Below are positions 1 to 6,892 of a DNA stretch of 64,000 nt, piece by piece. Both the position numbers and the translations under genes were made by a program. The stretch is from assembly GCA_963823675.1 (NCBI GenBank), contig CAWGMT010000012.1, positions 1,178,001 through 1,242,000 of the forward strand, read 5' to 3'. This DNA comes from CAWGMT01 sp963823675 (GTDB taxonomy: Bacteria; Planctomycetota; Planctomycetia; Isosphaerales; Isosphaeraceae). Numbering within the stretch: the stretch's first letter is position 1; each line of letters starts with the position of its first letter. The notes under the pieces were generated by a model, which was not told where the DNA came from, did no database searches, and saw only the letters and a program-made list of their open reading frames with translations.

Positions 1-146
1 CCGCTGGCCCCCTCGTTGGCCTTGAGCAGGGCTTCGATCGATTCCCGTAGTGCCCGATTGCCGGCGCACGCTCGCTCGAGATACGCCGCACGCTCTTCGG
101 GAAGGCTCAGGGCCAGCGCCTGGTGAAACAGCTCTTCCTCGTTCAT
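1..146 (-). CDS. Ser/Thr protein kinase, N-terminus only
   Basis: The first 48 residues start at ATG 146 and run off the window edge. They begin MNEEELFHQALALS and continue with an ERAAYLERACAG segment and ALRESIEALL. This matches the short helical leader in front of the catalytic domain of planctomycete Pkn-type kinases. No kinase motif lies inside the window, so the call rests on this leader and on the ECF sigma gene just upstream in the same direction, a standard pairing in this phylum. The remainder lies beyond position 1. Confidence 0.7.
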   Translation of the reverse strand, partial: MNEEELFHQALALSLPEERAAYLERACAGNRALRESIEALLKANEGAS

Positions 147-277
147 GAGCCACCTCGCAGGCGGGCCGATTGCGCCTCTGACTCTCTAAGCGAGAAAGAT
201 CGCAGGCAGCATCAATAATTTTCGCAGAACTCCCGGAATCGCGCGTCAGGGGCGCAAAACAACGAATTGATGAAAGA

Positions 278-329
278 GGAGCGACCGCCTCTGATCCGAC
301 CGATCCGACCGATCAGAGGCGGCCGCTCC
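278..329. repeat. GC-rich hairpin with CGATCCGAC-type loop
   Basis: An inverted repeat of about 19 bp (278-296 with 311-329, one mismatch) encloses a 14-base loop built from CCGATCCGACC. It sits between the ECF sigma gene and the kinase. It could act as a terminator or attenuator, but no T-run follows on either strand. The same loop motif recurs in the hairpin at 27839-27901, so it is probably a dispersed intergenic repeat. Confidence 0.7.
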
Positions 330-387
330 CCCTGCGGATTGGAAACGTTATTCCTGCGCGGCCCCTGAGCTATTGTTTTGCGCGCCC

Positions 388-969
388 TCAACCCTCGGCG
401 CCCTCGCCCAGGTCCCGCCGCAGCCAGGCTCGGACGTAGACCCATTGCCGGTCGGCGCTGCTGGGCGAGATGCCCAGGACAACGGCCGCTTGATCGCCCG
501 TCAGGCCGGCAAAGTAGCGCAGCTCGACAAGCTTGGCCTTTTGTGGGTCGACTTTTGCCAGTCGGTAGAGGGCCGCATCCAGCGCCGCCAGGTCGATCTC
601 CATCTCCGGCTCCGGAGCGGTCGGGGACTCGGCATCCACGGCGTCCACGTCGCACCGGTGCCAACCACCACCGTGCTTGGGACTTTGTTTCCGGCGCGCG
701 TTGTCGACCAGGATGCGCCGCATTGCCTCGGAGGCGGCCAGGAAGAAATGACGGCTATCGTTCCAGTGGAGATCGTCACCCGCGCCGACCAGCCGCAGGT
801 ACGCCTCGTGCACCAGGGCCGTGGCCTGGAGCGTCTGCCCCGGGCTTTCCCGGGCGAGTTTCGCCGCGGCCAGCTTCTTGAGCTCGTCGTAGACCAGCGG
901 CAAGAGCTGCTCGGCCGTATGGGGATCGTCTTGCTCCATCGCGGAGCGGATGCACGTCACGTCATTCAC
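388..969 (-). CDS. ECF-type RNA polymerase sigma factor
   Basis: 193 residues of the planctomycete Sigma70_ECF type (PF07638 group). Region 2 carries AEQLLPLVYDELKKLAA and LQATALVHEAYLRLVG. Region 4 contains VELRYFAGLTGDQAAVVLGI, the sigma-4 helix-turn-helix. The GTG start at 969 gives MNDVT and then the usual IRSAMEQDDPH lead-in; longer starts add unrelated sequence. No anti-sigma gene is adjacent. Instead the gene precedes a Ser/Thr kinase on the same strand, an ECF-kinase arrangement thought to let phosphorylation control the sigma factor. That control is inferred for this pair. Confidence 0.9.
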   Translation of the reverse strand: MNDVTCIRSAMEQDDPHTAEQLLPLVYDELKKLAAAKLARESPGQTLQATALVHEAYLRLVGAGDDLHWNDSRHFFLAASEAMRRILVDNARRKQSPKHGGGWHRCDVDAVDAESPTAPEPEMEIDLAALDAALYRLAKVDPQKAKLVELRYFAGLTGDQAAVVLGISPSSADRQWVYVRAWLRRDLGEGAEG

Positions 970-1250
970 CAGCACGGCAGGAAGCCCCTCTGCCCACACC
1001 TTGTCTCAGCACGGCCCCGTGTCCCGCAGCTTCGTGGTATCTCATCCAGTCTGCAATCCAGGCGGGGGGAGTTTAACAGGATTCGGGACAAAAAGCTACG
1101 GTGCGGTGCGAACCGAAGCGGCCATGGATTGTTTCTGCGAAATTCGTCCGGACTCGACGTCCAGGTCGCCAGGATAGTTGTGCCAGGTTGATCGAAGCAA
1201 TAACCAAGGCATGCGTCCCCTCATATTAACCCTGTTGGTATGATGAACCT

Positions 1251-2162
1251 ATGCCCCGAACGGTGACCTCCTATCTTCAACTGGTGCGGCTGCCGAACGT
1301 GGTGACCGCGGCGGCCGACAGCCTCGCGGGCTGGCTGCTCGCGATGGGCAGCTTTGCCGAACCGTCGCGCTGGGTGCCGCTGACGGTCGCCTCGATGGTC
1401 CTCTACGCCGCGGGAACCACGCTCAACGACGTCTTCGACTTCGACATCGATCGAGCCGAGCGCCCTAACCGGCCATTGCCCTCGGGTCAAATCTCCCGGC
1501 GCACGGCTGCGTGGTGCGGAGCGATCGGGCTCCTCTTCGGGCCGGCAATTGCGCTCTTGAGCGGATCGTCCGCCAGCGGCCTGGTCGCGGCAATTCTCGC
1601 TGTTTGCATTCTCGGCTACGACGCCGGGCTCAAGCACTCGGCCTTCGGCCCGCTCTTGATGGGCGGCTGCCGGGGCTTGAATCTCCTCTTGGGAATGACG
1701 CACGCCGCCGGGCTTGCGGGCTGGGCCGGTTGGTCGGCCGCGATCGCTTACGGGCTCTTCGTCGCCGGGATCACCGTGATCAGCCGCTCCGAGGTCCACG
1801 GCGGGTCGCGCAAGGGATTGGTGGCCGGGCTCTGGCTCGAGAACCTGGCGCTTTTGGGCCTGGCCGGCCTGGCGCTCCAACATCGCCGATTCCCGATCCC
1901 CGCGCCCGATCGCCCGCTCATTCCCATCGAGGGGATCCTGGTACTGGCTCTCATCGCGCTCGCGGTCAACGCGGCGGCTTCGCGCGCGATCAGGCAGCCG
2001 ACACCCGAACTGATTCAAAAGGCTGTCAAGACCGGGATTCTCAGCTTGATCTGGCTCAATGTCGGCCTGGTGGCCGCGGTCCGCGGAGTCGGGCCTGCGT
2101 GCATCATCGCCGCACTCTGGGTGCCGGCCTACTTATTAGGTCGCTGGCTCTATACGACATGA
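1251..2162 (+). CDS. UbiA-superfamily prenyltransferase (EboC-like)
   Basis: 303 residues, a polytopic membrane protein of usual UbiA length. The first Asp-rich motif, NDVFDFDIDRAERPNRPLPSG in part, lies at residues 59-79, and the second is YDAGLKHSAFGPLLMG from about residue 123. These bind Mg-prenyl diphosphate in the family. Multiple hydrophobic segments follow. Substrate cannot be read from sequence. The form is closest to the UbiA proteins called EboC, which occur beside TIM-barrel isomerases; such an isomerase gene lies 1.7 kb downstream, separated by two Uma2 genes. That association is inference. Confidence 0.85.
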   Translation: MPRTVTSYLQLVRLPNVVTAAADSLAGWLLAMGSFAEPSRWVPLTVASMVLYAAGTTLNDVFDFDIDRAERPNRPLPSGQISRRTAAWCGAIGLLFGPAIALLSGSSASGLVAAILAVCILGYDAGLKHSAFGPLLMGGCRGLNLLLGMTHAAGLAGWAGWSAAIAYGLFVAGITVISRSEVHGGSRKGLVAGLWLENLALLGLAGLALQHRRFPIPAPDRPLIPIEGILVLALIALAVNAAASRAIRQPTPELIQKAVKTGILSLIWLNVGLVAAVRGVGPACIIAALWVPAYLLGRWLYTT

Positions 2163-2255
2163 GTCAGACATGGCAATTCCCTACCGCTCACGACGGGTTT
2201 GTGAGATAATCGCCATGGTGACGCGATTCCGACTGTCCCCGAGGGTTCCTGCATC

Positions 2256-3035
2256 ATGTCAACGGTAATCCAGGCGGCTTCGCCCGCCGAGATCGAGTAT
2301 CCCGACTCCGATGGCGAGCCCATGGCGGCAAACACGCTGCAGTTCGATTGGATCGTGAAAATCAAGGAAGGCCTCGAAGCGGTGTACCGGCGCGATGCCA
2401 ACGTATTTGTGGCCGGGGACCTGTTGTGGTATCCCGTCGAGGGGGATCCCGATATTCGTTGCGCACCCGACGCGATGGTGGCGTTCGGGCGGCCCAAGGG
2501 CAGGCGGGGATCGTACAAGCAGTGGGAGGAAGGAAACACCCCGCCGCAGGTTGTCTTCGAAGTGCTCTCGCCGGGGAACCGGGCGGGGAAGATGCAGAGC
2601 AAATTCGAGTTTTACGAGAAATATGGTGTCGAGGAATACTACGGCTACGACCCGGACGATGGGCGTCTTCAGGGGTGGGTTCGGAGAAACGGCCACCTCG
2701 AGCCAGTTTCCCGGATGGAGGGTTTTGTGAGCCCGCTGCTCGGCATCCGTTTCGAGCCGGGCGTGGGCCCCGACAACCTCACCATTCTGGGTCCAGACGG
2801 CAAGCCGTTCCGCTCGCCAATCGAGCTCGTGGAGGAGCGCGAGGCCGCGGAACGTAGTGCCGAGGAGGAACGCCACCGGGCAAATGCCGAACGCGCACGT
2901 GCGCAAGGGGAACGCGATCGCGCCGACGCAGAACGCGCACGTGCGCTCGACGAACGTCAGCGTGCCGACGCCGAACGCCGCCGCGCCCTTGCGTACGCCG
3001 CGAAACTGCGCGAATTGGGCATCGAGCCCGATTGA
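2256..3035 (+). CDS. Uma2-family (DUF820) PD-(D/E)xK nuclease-like protein, copy 1
   Basis: 259 residues. The Uma2 fold is indicated by LLWYPVEG, the PD pair at residues 71-72 (CAPDAMVAFG), the VVFEVLSPGN strand with Glu102 and following lysines, and EFYEKYGVEEYYGYDP. From about residue 196 the protein becomes a highly charged Arg/Glu/Ala helix of degenerate AERAR/AQGERDRAD repeats. The last 45 bases (2991-3035) are identical to the end of the next gene, although the bodies differ. Uma2 proteins are very numerous in planctomycetes; their biological target is not established. Confidence 0.9.
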   Translation: MSTVIQAASPAEIEYPDSDGEPMAANTLQFDWIVKIKEGLEAVYRRDANVFVAGDLLWYPVEGDPDIRCAPDAMVAFGRPKGRRGSYKQWEEGNTPPQVVFEVLSPGNRAGKMQSKFEFYEKYGVEEYYGYDPDDGRLQGWVRRNGHLEPVSRMEGFVSPLLGIRFEPGVGPDNLTILGPDGKPFRSPIELVEEREAAERSAEEERHRANAERARAQGERDRADAERARALDERQRADAERRRALAYAAKLRELGIEPD

Positions 3036-3103
3036 CGGAAGCGGGGTTTCTGTCTAGAGGAGCCTGTCCTGGAACCTTGAGAACATTGAGGGTCTCGACG
3101 ATC

Positions 3104-3820
3104 ATGTCAACTGCGATTCAGATCCCACCCCGCCCGGCGATTGAATATCCCGACGACGATGGAAAGCCGATGTCGGAAAATACATTACAGTACAGGTGGA
3201 TCGTCACGATCAAGGAGGGAATCGAAGCCCAGTTTGACGGTGAACCCGAGGTCTTCGTAGCCGCCGATCTGCTCTGGTATCCCGTCGAGGGAAGCAACGA
3301 CATCCGCAATGCGCCGGACGTCATGGTTGCATTCGGTCGTCCCAAGCGTGACCGGAGCTCGTACCTGCAATGGGAGGAGGGAGGGGTCGCTCCCCAGGTC
3401 GTATTCGAGATCCGCTCGCCTGGCAACCGTCCCCATGAGATGGAGGAGAAACTCCAATTCTACGAGCGGCATGGCGTCGAGGAATACTACGTATACGATC
3501 CTGCTAACGGCGCCCTCGAGGGCTGGCGTCGCCGGGCGCATCGGTTGAGGAAGATTCCTCGGATGGCGGGCTTTACCAGCCCCAGGCTGGGTGCCCGTTT
3601 TGAGCCGGGCAAGGGGCCGAACAATCTCAAGATCATCGGCCGGAACGGCGAGCCGTTCATCACCCCCCTGGAAATGTCCCGGCAGCGGAACGCCGAGCGC
3701 AATTGCGCCGAGGCCGAGCGCAATCGCGCCGAGGCCGAGCGCAATCGCGCCGAGGCAGAGCGCAATCGCGCCGAGGCGTACGCCGCGAAACTGCGCGAAT
3801 TGGGCATCGAGCCCGATTGA
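3104..3820 (+). CDS. Uma2-family (DUF820) PD-(D/E)xK nuclease-like protein, copy 2
   Basis: 238 residues, a diverged tandem copy of the preceding gene. Start ATG 3104 gives MSTAIQ, aligning with MSTVIQ of copy 1. The same core is present: LLWYPVEG, PD at residues 71-72, VVFEIRSPGN, ERHGVEEYYVYDP. The C-terminal tail is a near-perfect heptapeptide repeat (AERNRAE) encoded by four 21-bp units at 3692-3775 and predicted to be a long charged helix. The two genes probably arose by local duplication, with later homogenisation of their 3-prime ends. Confidence 0.9.
   Translation: MSTAIQIPPRPAIEYPDDDGKPMSENTLQYRWIVTIKEGIEAQFDGEPEVFVAADLLWYPVEGSNDIRNAPDVMVAFGRPKRDRSSYLQWEEGGVAPQVVFEIRSPGNRPHEMEEKLQFYERHGVEEYYVYDPANGALEGWRRRAHRLRKIPRMAGFTSPRLGARFEPGKGPNNLKIIGRNGEPFITPLEMSRQRNAERNCAEAERNRAEAERNRAEAERNRAEAYAAKLRELGIEPD
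3692..3775 (+). repeat. Four 21-bp tandem repeats in Uma2 tail
   Basis: Units start at 3692, 3713, 3734 and 3755 and differ at only a few bases. Each encodes AERN(R/C)AE-type heptads. The copy number is probably variable between strains. Confidence 0.9.
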
Positions 3821-3832
3821 ATTTCGACACTC

Positions 3833-4685
3833 ATGCGACTCGGCTACAATACCAACGGCCTAGCCCACCATCGCCTGATCGACGCGATTGAATTGCTCGC
3901 CGATTTCGGCTTTCGAAGCGTCGCGCTGACCTTGGACGCGGCCGCGCTCGACCCGTTTCAGGAGCCGCCGGCCCTGGCGCGAGGCCGCCCGGGTCCGTGA
4001 TGCGCTCGACCGGCGCGGACTCAATCGCGTGATCGAGACCGGCGCCCGGTATCTGCTCAATCCCAGAGAGAAGCACGACCCAACCCTCATGGACCCGGAT
4101 CCGGCCCGGCGCCTGGTACGACAGGATTTCCTCAATCACGCCATCGACCTTGGTCGAGCACTCGATGCCGAGGCGGTCTCACTCTGGTCGGGCGCTGTTA
4201 ATCCAGCGATCGAAGAGGACGCCGGCATGGCATTGCTGACCGAGGCACTGGAGCCGGTTCTCACGCACGCCGAAGAGGCAGGCATGCCGCTGGCTTTCGA
4301 GCCTGAGCCGGGCATGTTCATCGACACCCTCGAACGGTTTGGCCGACTCGATGAACGAATCAACCATCCTCTCTTTCAACTTACGATCGATCTCGGACAC
4401 GTGCACTGCATGAAAGAAGGTCCCGTGGATTCGATCCTGGAACGATGGCAGACGCGCGTGATCAACATCCATCTTGAAGACATGGTCGAGGGAATCCATG
4501 AGCACTTGATGTTCGGCGAAGGGACCATGGATTTTCCAGCCATCTTCCAGGCGCTTGAACGCATCGGCTATGACAAGGGGGTGCACGTCGAGCTGAGCCG
4601 CGACAGCCATCGGGCCGTGGAAGCGGTTCGACGGTCGGCAAGCTTCCTGATGCCGCTTCTTCATGCGGCCGCGGGCGGACACTAA
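3833..4685 (+). CDS. TIM-barrel sugar phosphate isomerase/epimerase-like protein (frame break)
   Basis: Xylose-isomerase-like TIM barrel of about 283 residues. Translation from ATG 3833 gives MRLGYNTNGLAHHRL and then ALTLDAAALDPFQEPPALA. At about 3980, in a GCGCGAGG stretch, the frame changes and continues as EAARVRDALDRRGLNRVIETGARYLLNP to the stop at 4685. Metal-site-type motifs are visible: LAFEPEPGMFIDT, LTIDLGHVHC, NIHLEDM and HVELSRDSH. Both halves are intact, so the break looks like a one-base gain or two-base loss in the assembly. The gene belongs with the UbiA gene upstream if this is an ebo-like locus. Confidence 0.8.
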
Positions 4686-4731
4686 CGAGCTGAGCCGCCA
4701 ATTCCAGCCGGTGCCACAGGTGCCATTGCCC

Positions 4732-5344
4732 ATGCATTGTCAACGCCTCCGGATCACGATCTCGATGGCGCTCTTGAACCTGACCCGGCACAAGCTGCAC
4801 GTGGCCCTGGCCCTGCTCAGCCTGGTCGCCGGGGTCTCATCGGTCATCGCCATGCTGGCCATCGCCGAAGGAGCCCGCGTGGACGCCCAGCGGCGGATCG
4901 AAGCGCTCGGCGCGAGCGCCATCGTGGCGCGGTCGGCCGAGGCGAGCCAGCGGGATTTCCGGCTCATCCTCGCCGCAATCGCCGCCATCTCTCTCGTGGT
5001 TGGCGGCGTCGGGATCATGAACATCATGCTGGCGACCGTCTCGGAACGAGCCCGAGAGATCGGCATCCGGCGAGCCCTGGCGCACGCACCGACGCGACAT
5101 CGTCGAGCAATTCCTGATCGAGACGACCGTGATCTCGGCGCTCGGCGGACTGATCGGCATCATCATCGGCATCGCGGCTCCCACCGTCTTGTCGCACTTT
5201 TCCGGGCTGCCGGTGGTGATTCGCCCGTGGTCGCCGATCGCCGCTTTCTCGATCGCCGTTTCCATCGGCGTGATCTTCGGAGTCTACCCAGCTCGCAGGG
5301 CCGCGATGATGGATCCAGTGGACGCCCTGCGGGTGAAAGGATGA
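4732..5344 (+). pseudogene. MacB/FtsX-type ABC transporter permease remnant
   Basis: The first membrane helix region (MALLNLTRHKLHVALALLS...) is followed directly by the C-terminal FtsX domain with the diagnostic VGGVGIMNIMLATVSERARE and GIRRAL. After a frame break at 5080-5090 it continues with a glycine-rich membrane helix and ends YPARRAAMMDPVDALRVKG. The periplasmic core domain of about 200 residues that separates these parts in MacB permeases is missing. There is no ATPase or membrane-fusion partner nearby. This is a decayed, internally deleted gene, not merely a sequencing error. Confidence 0.75.
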
Positions 5345-5354
5345 AGGATCGTCG

Positions 5355-5757
5355 TTTAACCCGGAGCCAGCGGCGACGGCGACCTCTTAGGCTGGTGCCG
5401 CGAACGCCGTCGCCGCTGGCTCCGGGATAACGAGCACGGTGGCCGCGGCGTGGTCGCTCCGCCAGTTCGCTCTGCCGCCGACTGGGTACCCTCGCAATGA
5501 ACGCCGTCGCCGCTGGCTCCGGGTTTACGAGCACGGTGGCCGCGGCGTGGTCGCTCCGCCAGTTCGCTCTGCCGCCGACTGGGTACCCTCGCAATGAAAG
5601 CCGTCGCCGCTGGCTTCGGGTTAAACGAGCACGGTGGCCGCGGCGTGGTCGCTCCGCCAATTCGCTGCGTTGCCGACTGCATAGCCAACCAGGCAACGCC
5701 GTCGCCGCTGGCTCCGGGTTAAACAAGGACGGTGGCATCGGCTTGGTCGCTCGGTGA
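5355..5757. repeat. TTAA-ended palindromic element plus ~98-bp tandem array
   Basis: A palindrome occupies 5355-5430: the arm at 5355-5381 (TTTAACCCGGAGCCAGCGGC and onward) is complementary to 5405-5430. It is followed by tandem units starting at 5431, 5528, 5626 and a degenerate one at 5724. Each unit ends in another copy of the CGCCGTCGCCGCTGGCTCCGGG arm. No coding gene is supported in this 415-base interval. A related palindrome lies at 53198-53275. Confidence 0.9.
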
Positions 5758-5759
5758 GA

Positions 5760-6878
5760 TCACTGCGCTGCCAACTGCGTCCCCATTGGGCTGCCGCGGA
5801 TCGTCATGCCCTCGGGAAGCGGGCGGCCCGCCACGCTGAATCCGTGCTCGGTCAGGTCCTCGCGCAGGCGGCGGTAGAGCGCGAAGCTGTCGGGGTAAAC
5901 CCAGAGCGTGACCGTCGATCGGCTCGGGCTCATGCGATTGACGGCTCGGGCAAACTCCGAGATGGGATTACGGGTCCCGTCGTACGTTTCGCCCCGGTTT
6001 TCCGATTCCGGTATCAGCTCCCAGGCTCTCAGGTCGAATCGCACGCTCTTGCGCTGAATCAGCTCCTCGACGCTGCCGGGCGTTCCCTTCACCAGCTCAT
6101 AGGCCAACGAGAACGCACCGACCGGGCCTACCTTGGAGGTGATCTCGGGGATGCGATCGGACATGCGGATCCGAACCTGCGCATCCGACTTGCACAGATT
6201 CATCAACTGTTCCAGGTTGATGTATGTGACTCTCTCACGCCTGAGCTCGAAGTGGTATTCCTCGTTCGACGCGGGCCGTGCCACCGGGCTCTTGCTGAGG
6301 ATCGTGGCGGATTTGGGGCGCGGCAGGGCTCTCAGGGTGGTGAGATCTTTTGTCAGCTTGTCGCGCTCGCCCCGCAGAAAACCGCCGCGAGCCGTCGCCA
6401 AAGCGATGCGCGTCGAGGGATCGCGTACCAGGAACGCCAGCTTCCGGGCTCGCGCCGCATCGAGGGCTGCCCGGGCCGTGGCTTGCGCGAGCGCGCGGGC
6501 GCTGGCGGCCGCTCGAGCCTCGGCGCGCTCGCGATCGCGGCTGGCCGCGTCGAGCGACGTCTCGACTTCGGCGATTGCGGCCCGATCGGGCTCTGGCTTC
6601 ACGGCCTCGGCTGGAGGCTCGGCGGCCACCCCGGCCGGCGAGGCTTCCGGCCCACTCGACTTCGCGGTATCGTCCGGCCGCACCGGCGAGTCCGCAGGGG
6701 CAAGAGTGGCTGCGGGCTCCTGGGTGTTGGGCTCGGCGGGCGGAGCCTCTCGCGGCGCCGCCGGCTTGAGCTGAACAAACGCAGTGATCGCCGCCAGCGC
6801 CACGAGCACGCTGCCGATCTGGAAGAGCGCGTGCCGAGGGCCGACTGTGACCGCGTGAGAATTTGGGCTTGCAGCCAT
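5760..6878 (-). CDS. Membrane-anchored coiled-coil protein, unknown function
   Basis: 372 residues from ATG 6878. One N-terminal membrane helix (about residues 16-34, FQIGSVLVALAAITAFV) is followed by a Pro/Ala-rich linker and an Ala/Arg/Glu coiled coil (about residues 95-150). A conserved-looking C-terminal domain has RERVTYINLEQLMNLC and ends with a VTLWVYPDSFALYRRLREDL segment and FSVAGRPLPEGMTIRGSP. It starts 14 bases after the stop of the larger upstream gene, so the two are probably co-transcribed. The C-terminal strand-helix pattern resembles the last part of the partner and, loosely, ExbD/TolR periplasmic domains. I do not recognise the family. Confidence 0.75.
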   Translation of the reverse strand: MAASPNSHAVTVGPRHALFQIGSVLVALAAITAFVQLKPAAPREAPPAEPNTQEPAATLAPADSPVRPDDTAKSSGPEASPAGVAAEPPAEAVKPEPDRAAIAEVETSLDAASRDRERAEARAAASARALAQATARAALDAARARKLAFLVRDPSTRIALATARGGFLRGERDKLTKDLTTLRALPRPKSATILSKSPVARPASNEEYHFELRRERVTYINLEQLMNLCKSDAQVRIRMSDRIPEITSKVGPVGAFSLAYELVKGTPGSVEELIQRKSVRFDLRAWELIPESENRGETYDGTRNPISEFARAVNRMSPSRSTVTLWVYPDSFALYRRLREDLTEHGFSVAGRPLPEGMTIRGSPMGTQLAAQ

Positions 6879-6892
6879 TTCGCGCTCCCTGA

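Noticed and set aside
5431..5757. Regularly spaced repeats resembling a CRISPR array
   Set aside because: The whole 98-bp unit is repeated, including what would be spacers, and no cas genes are nearby. It is a plain tandem array.
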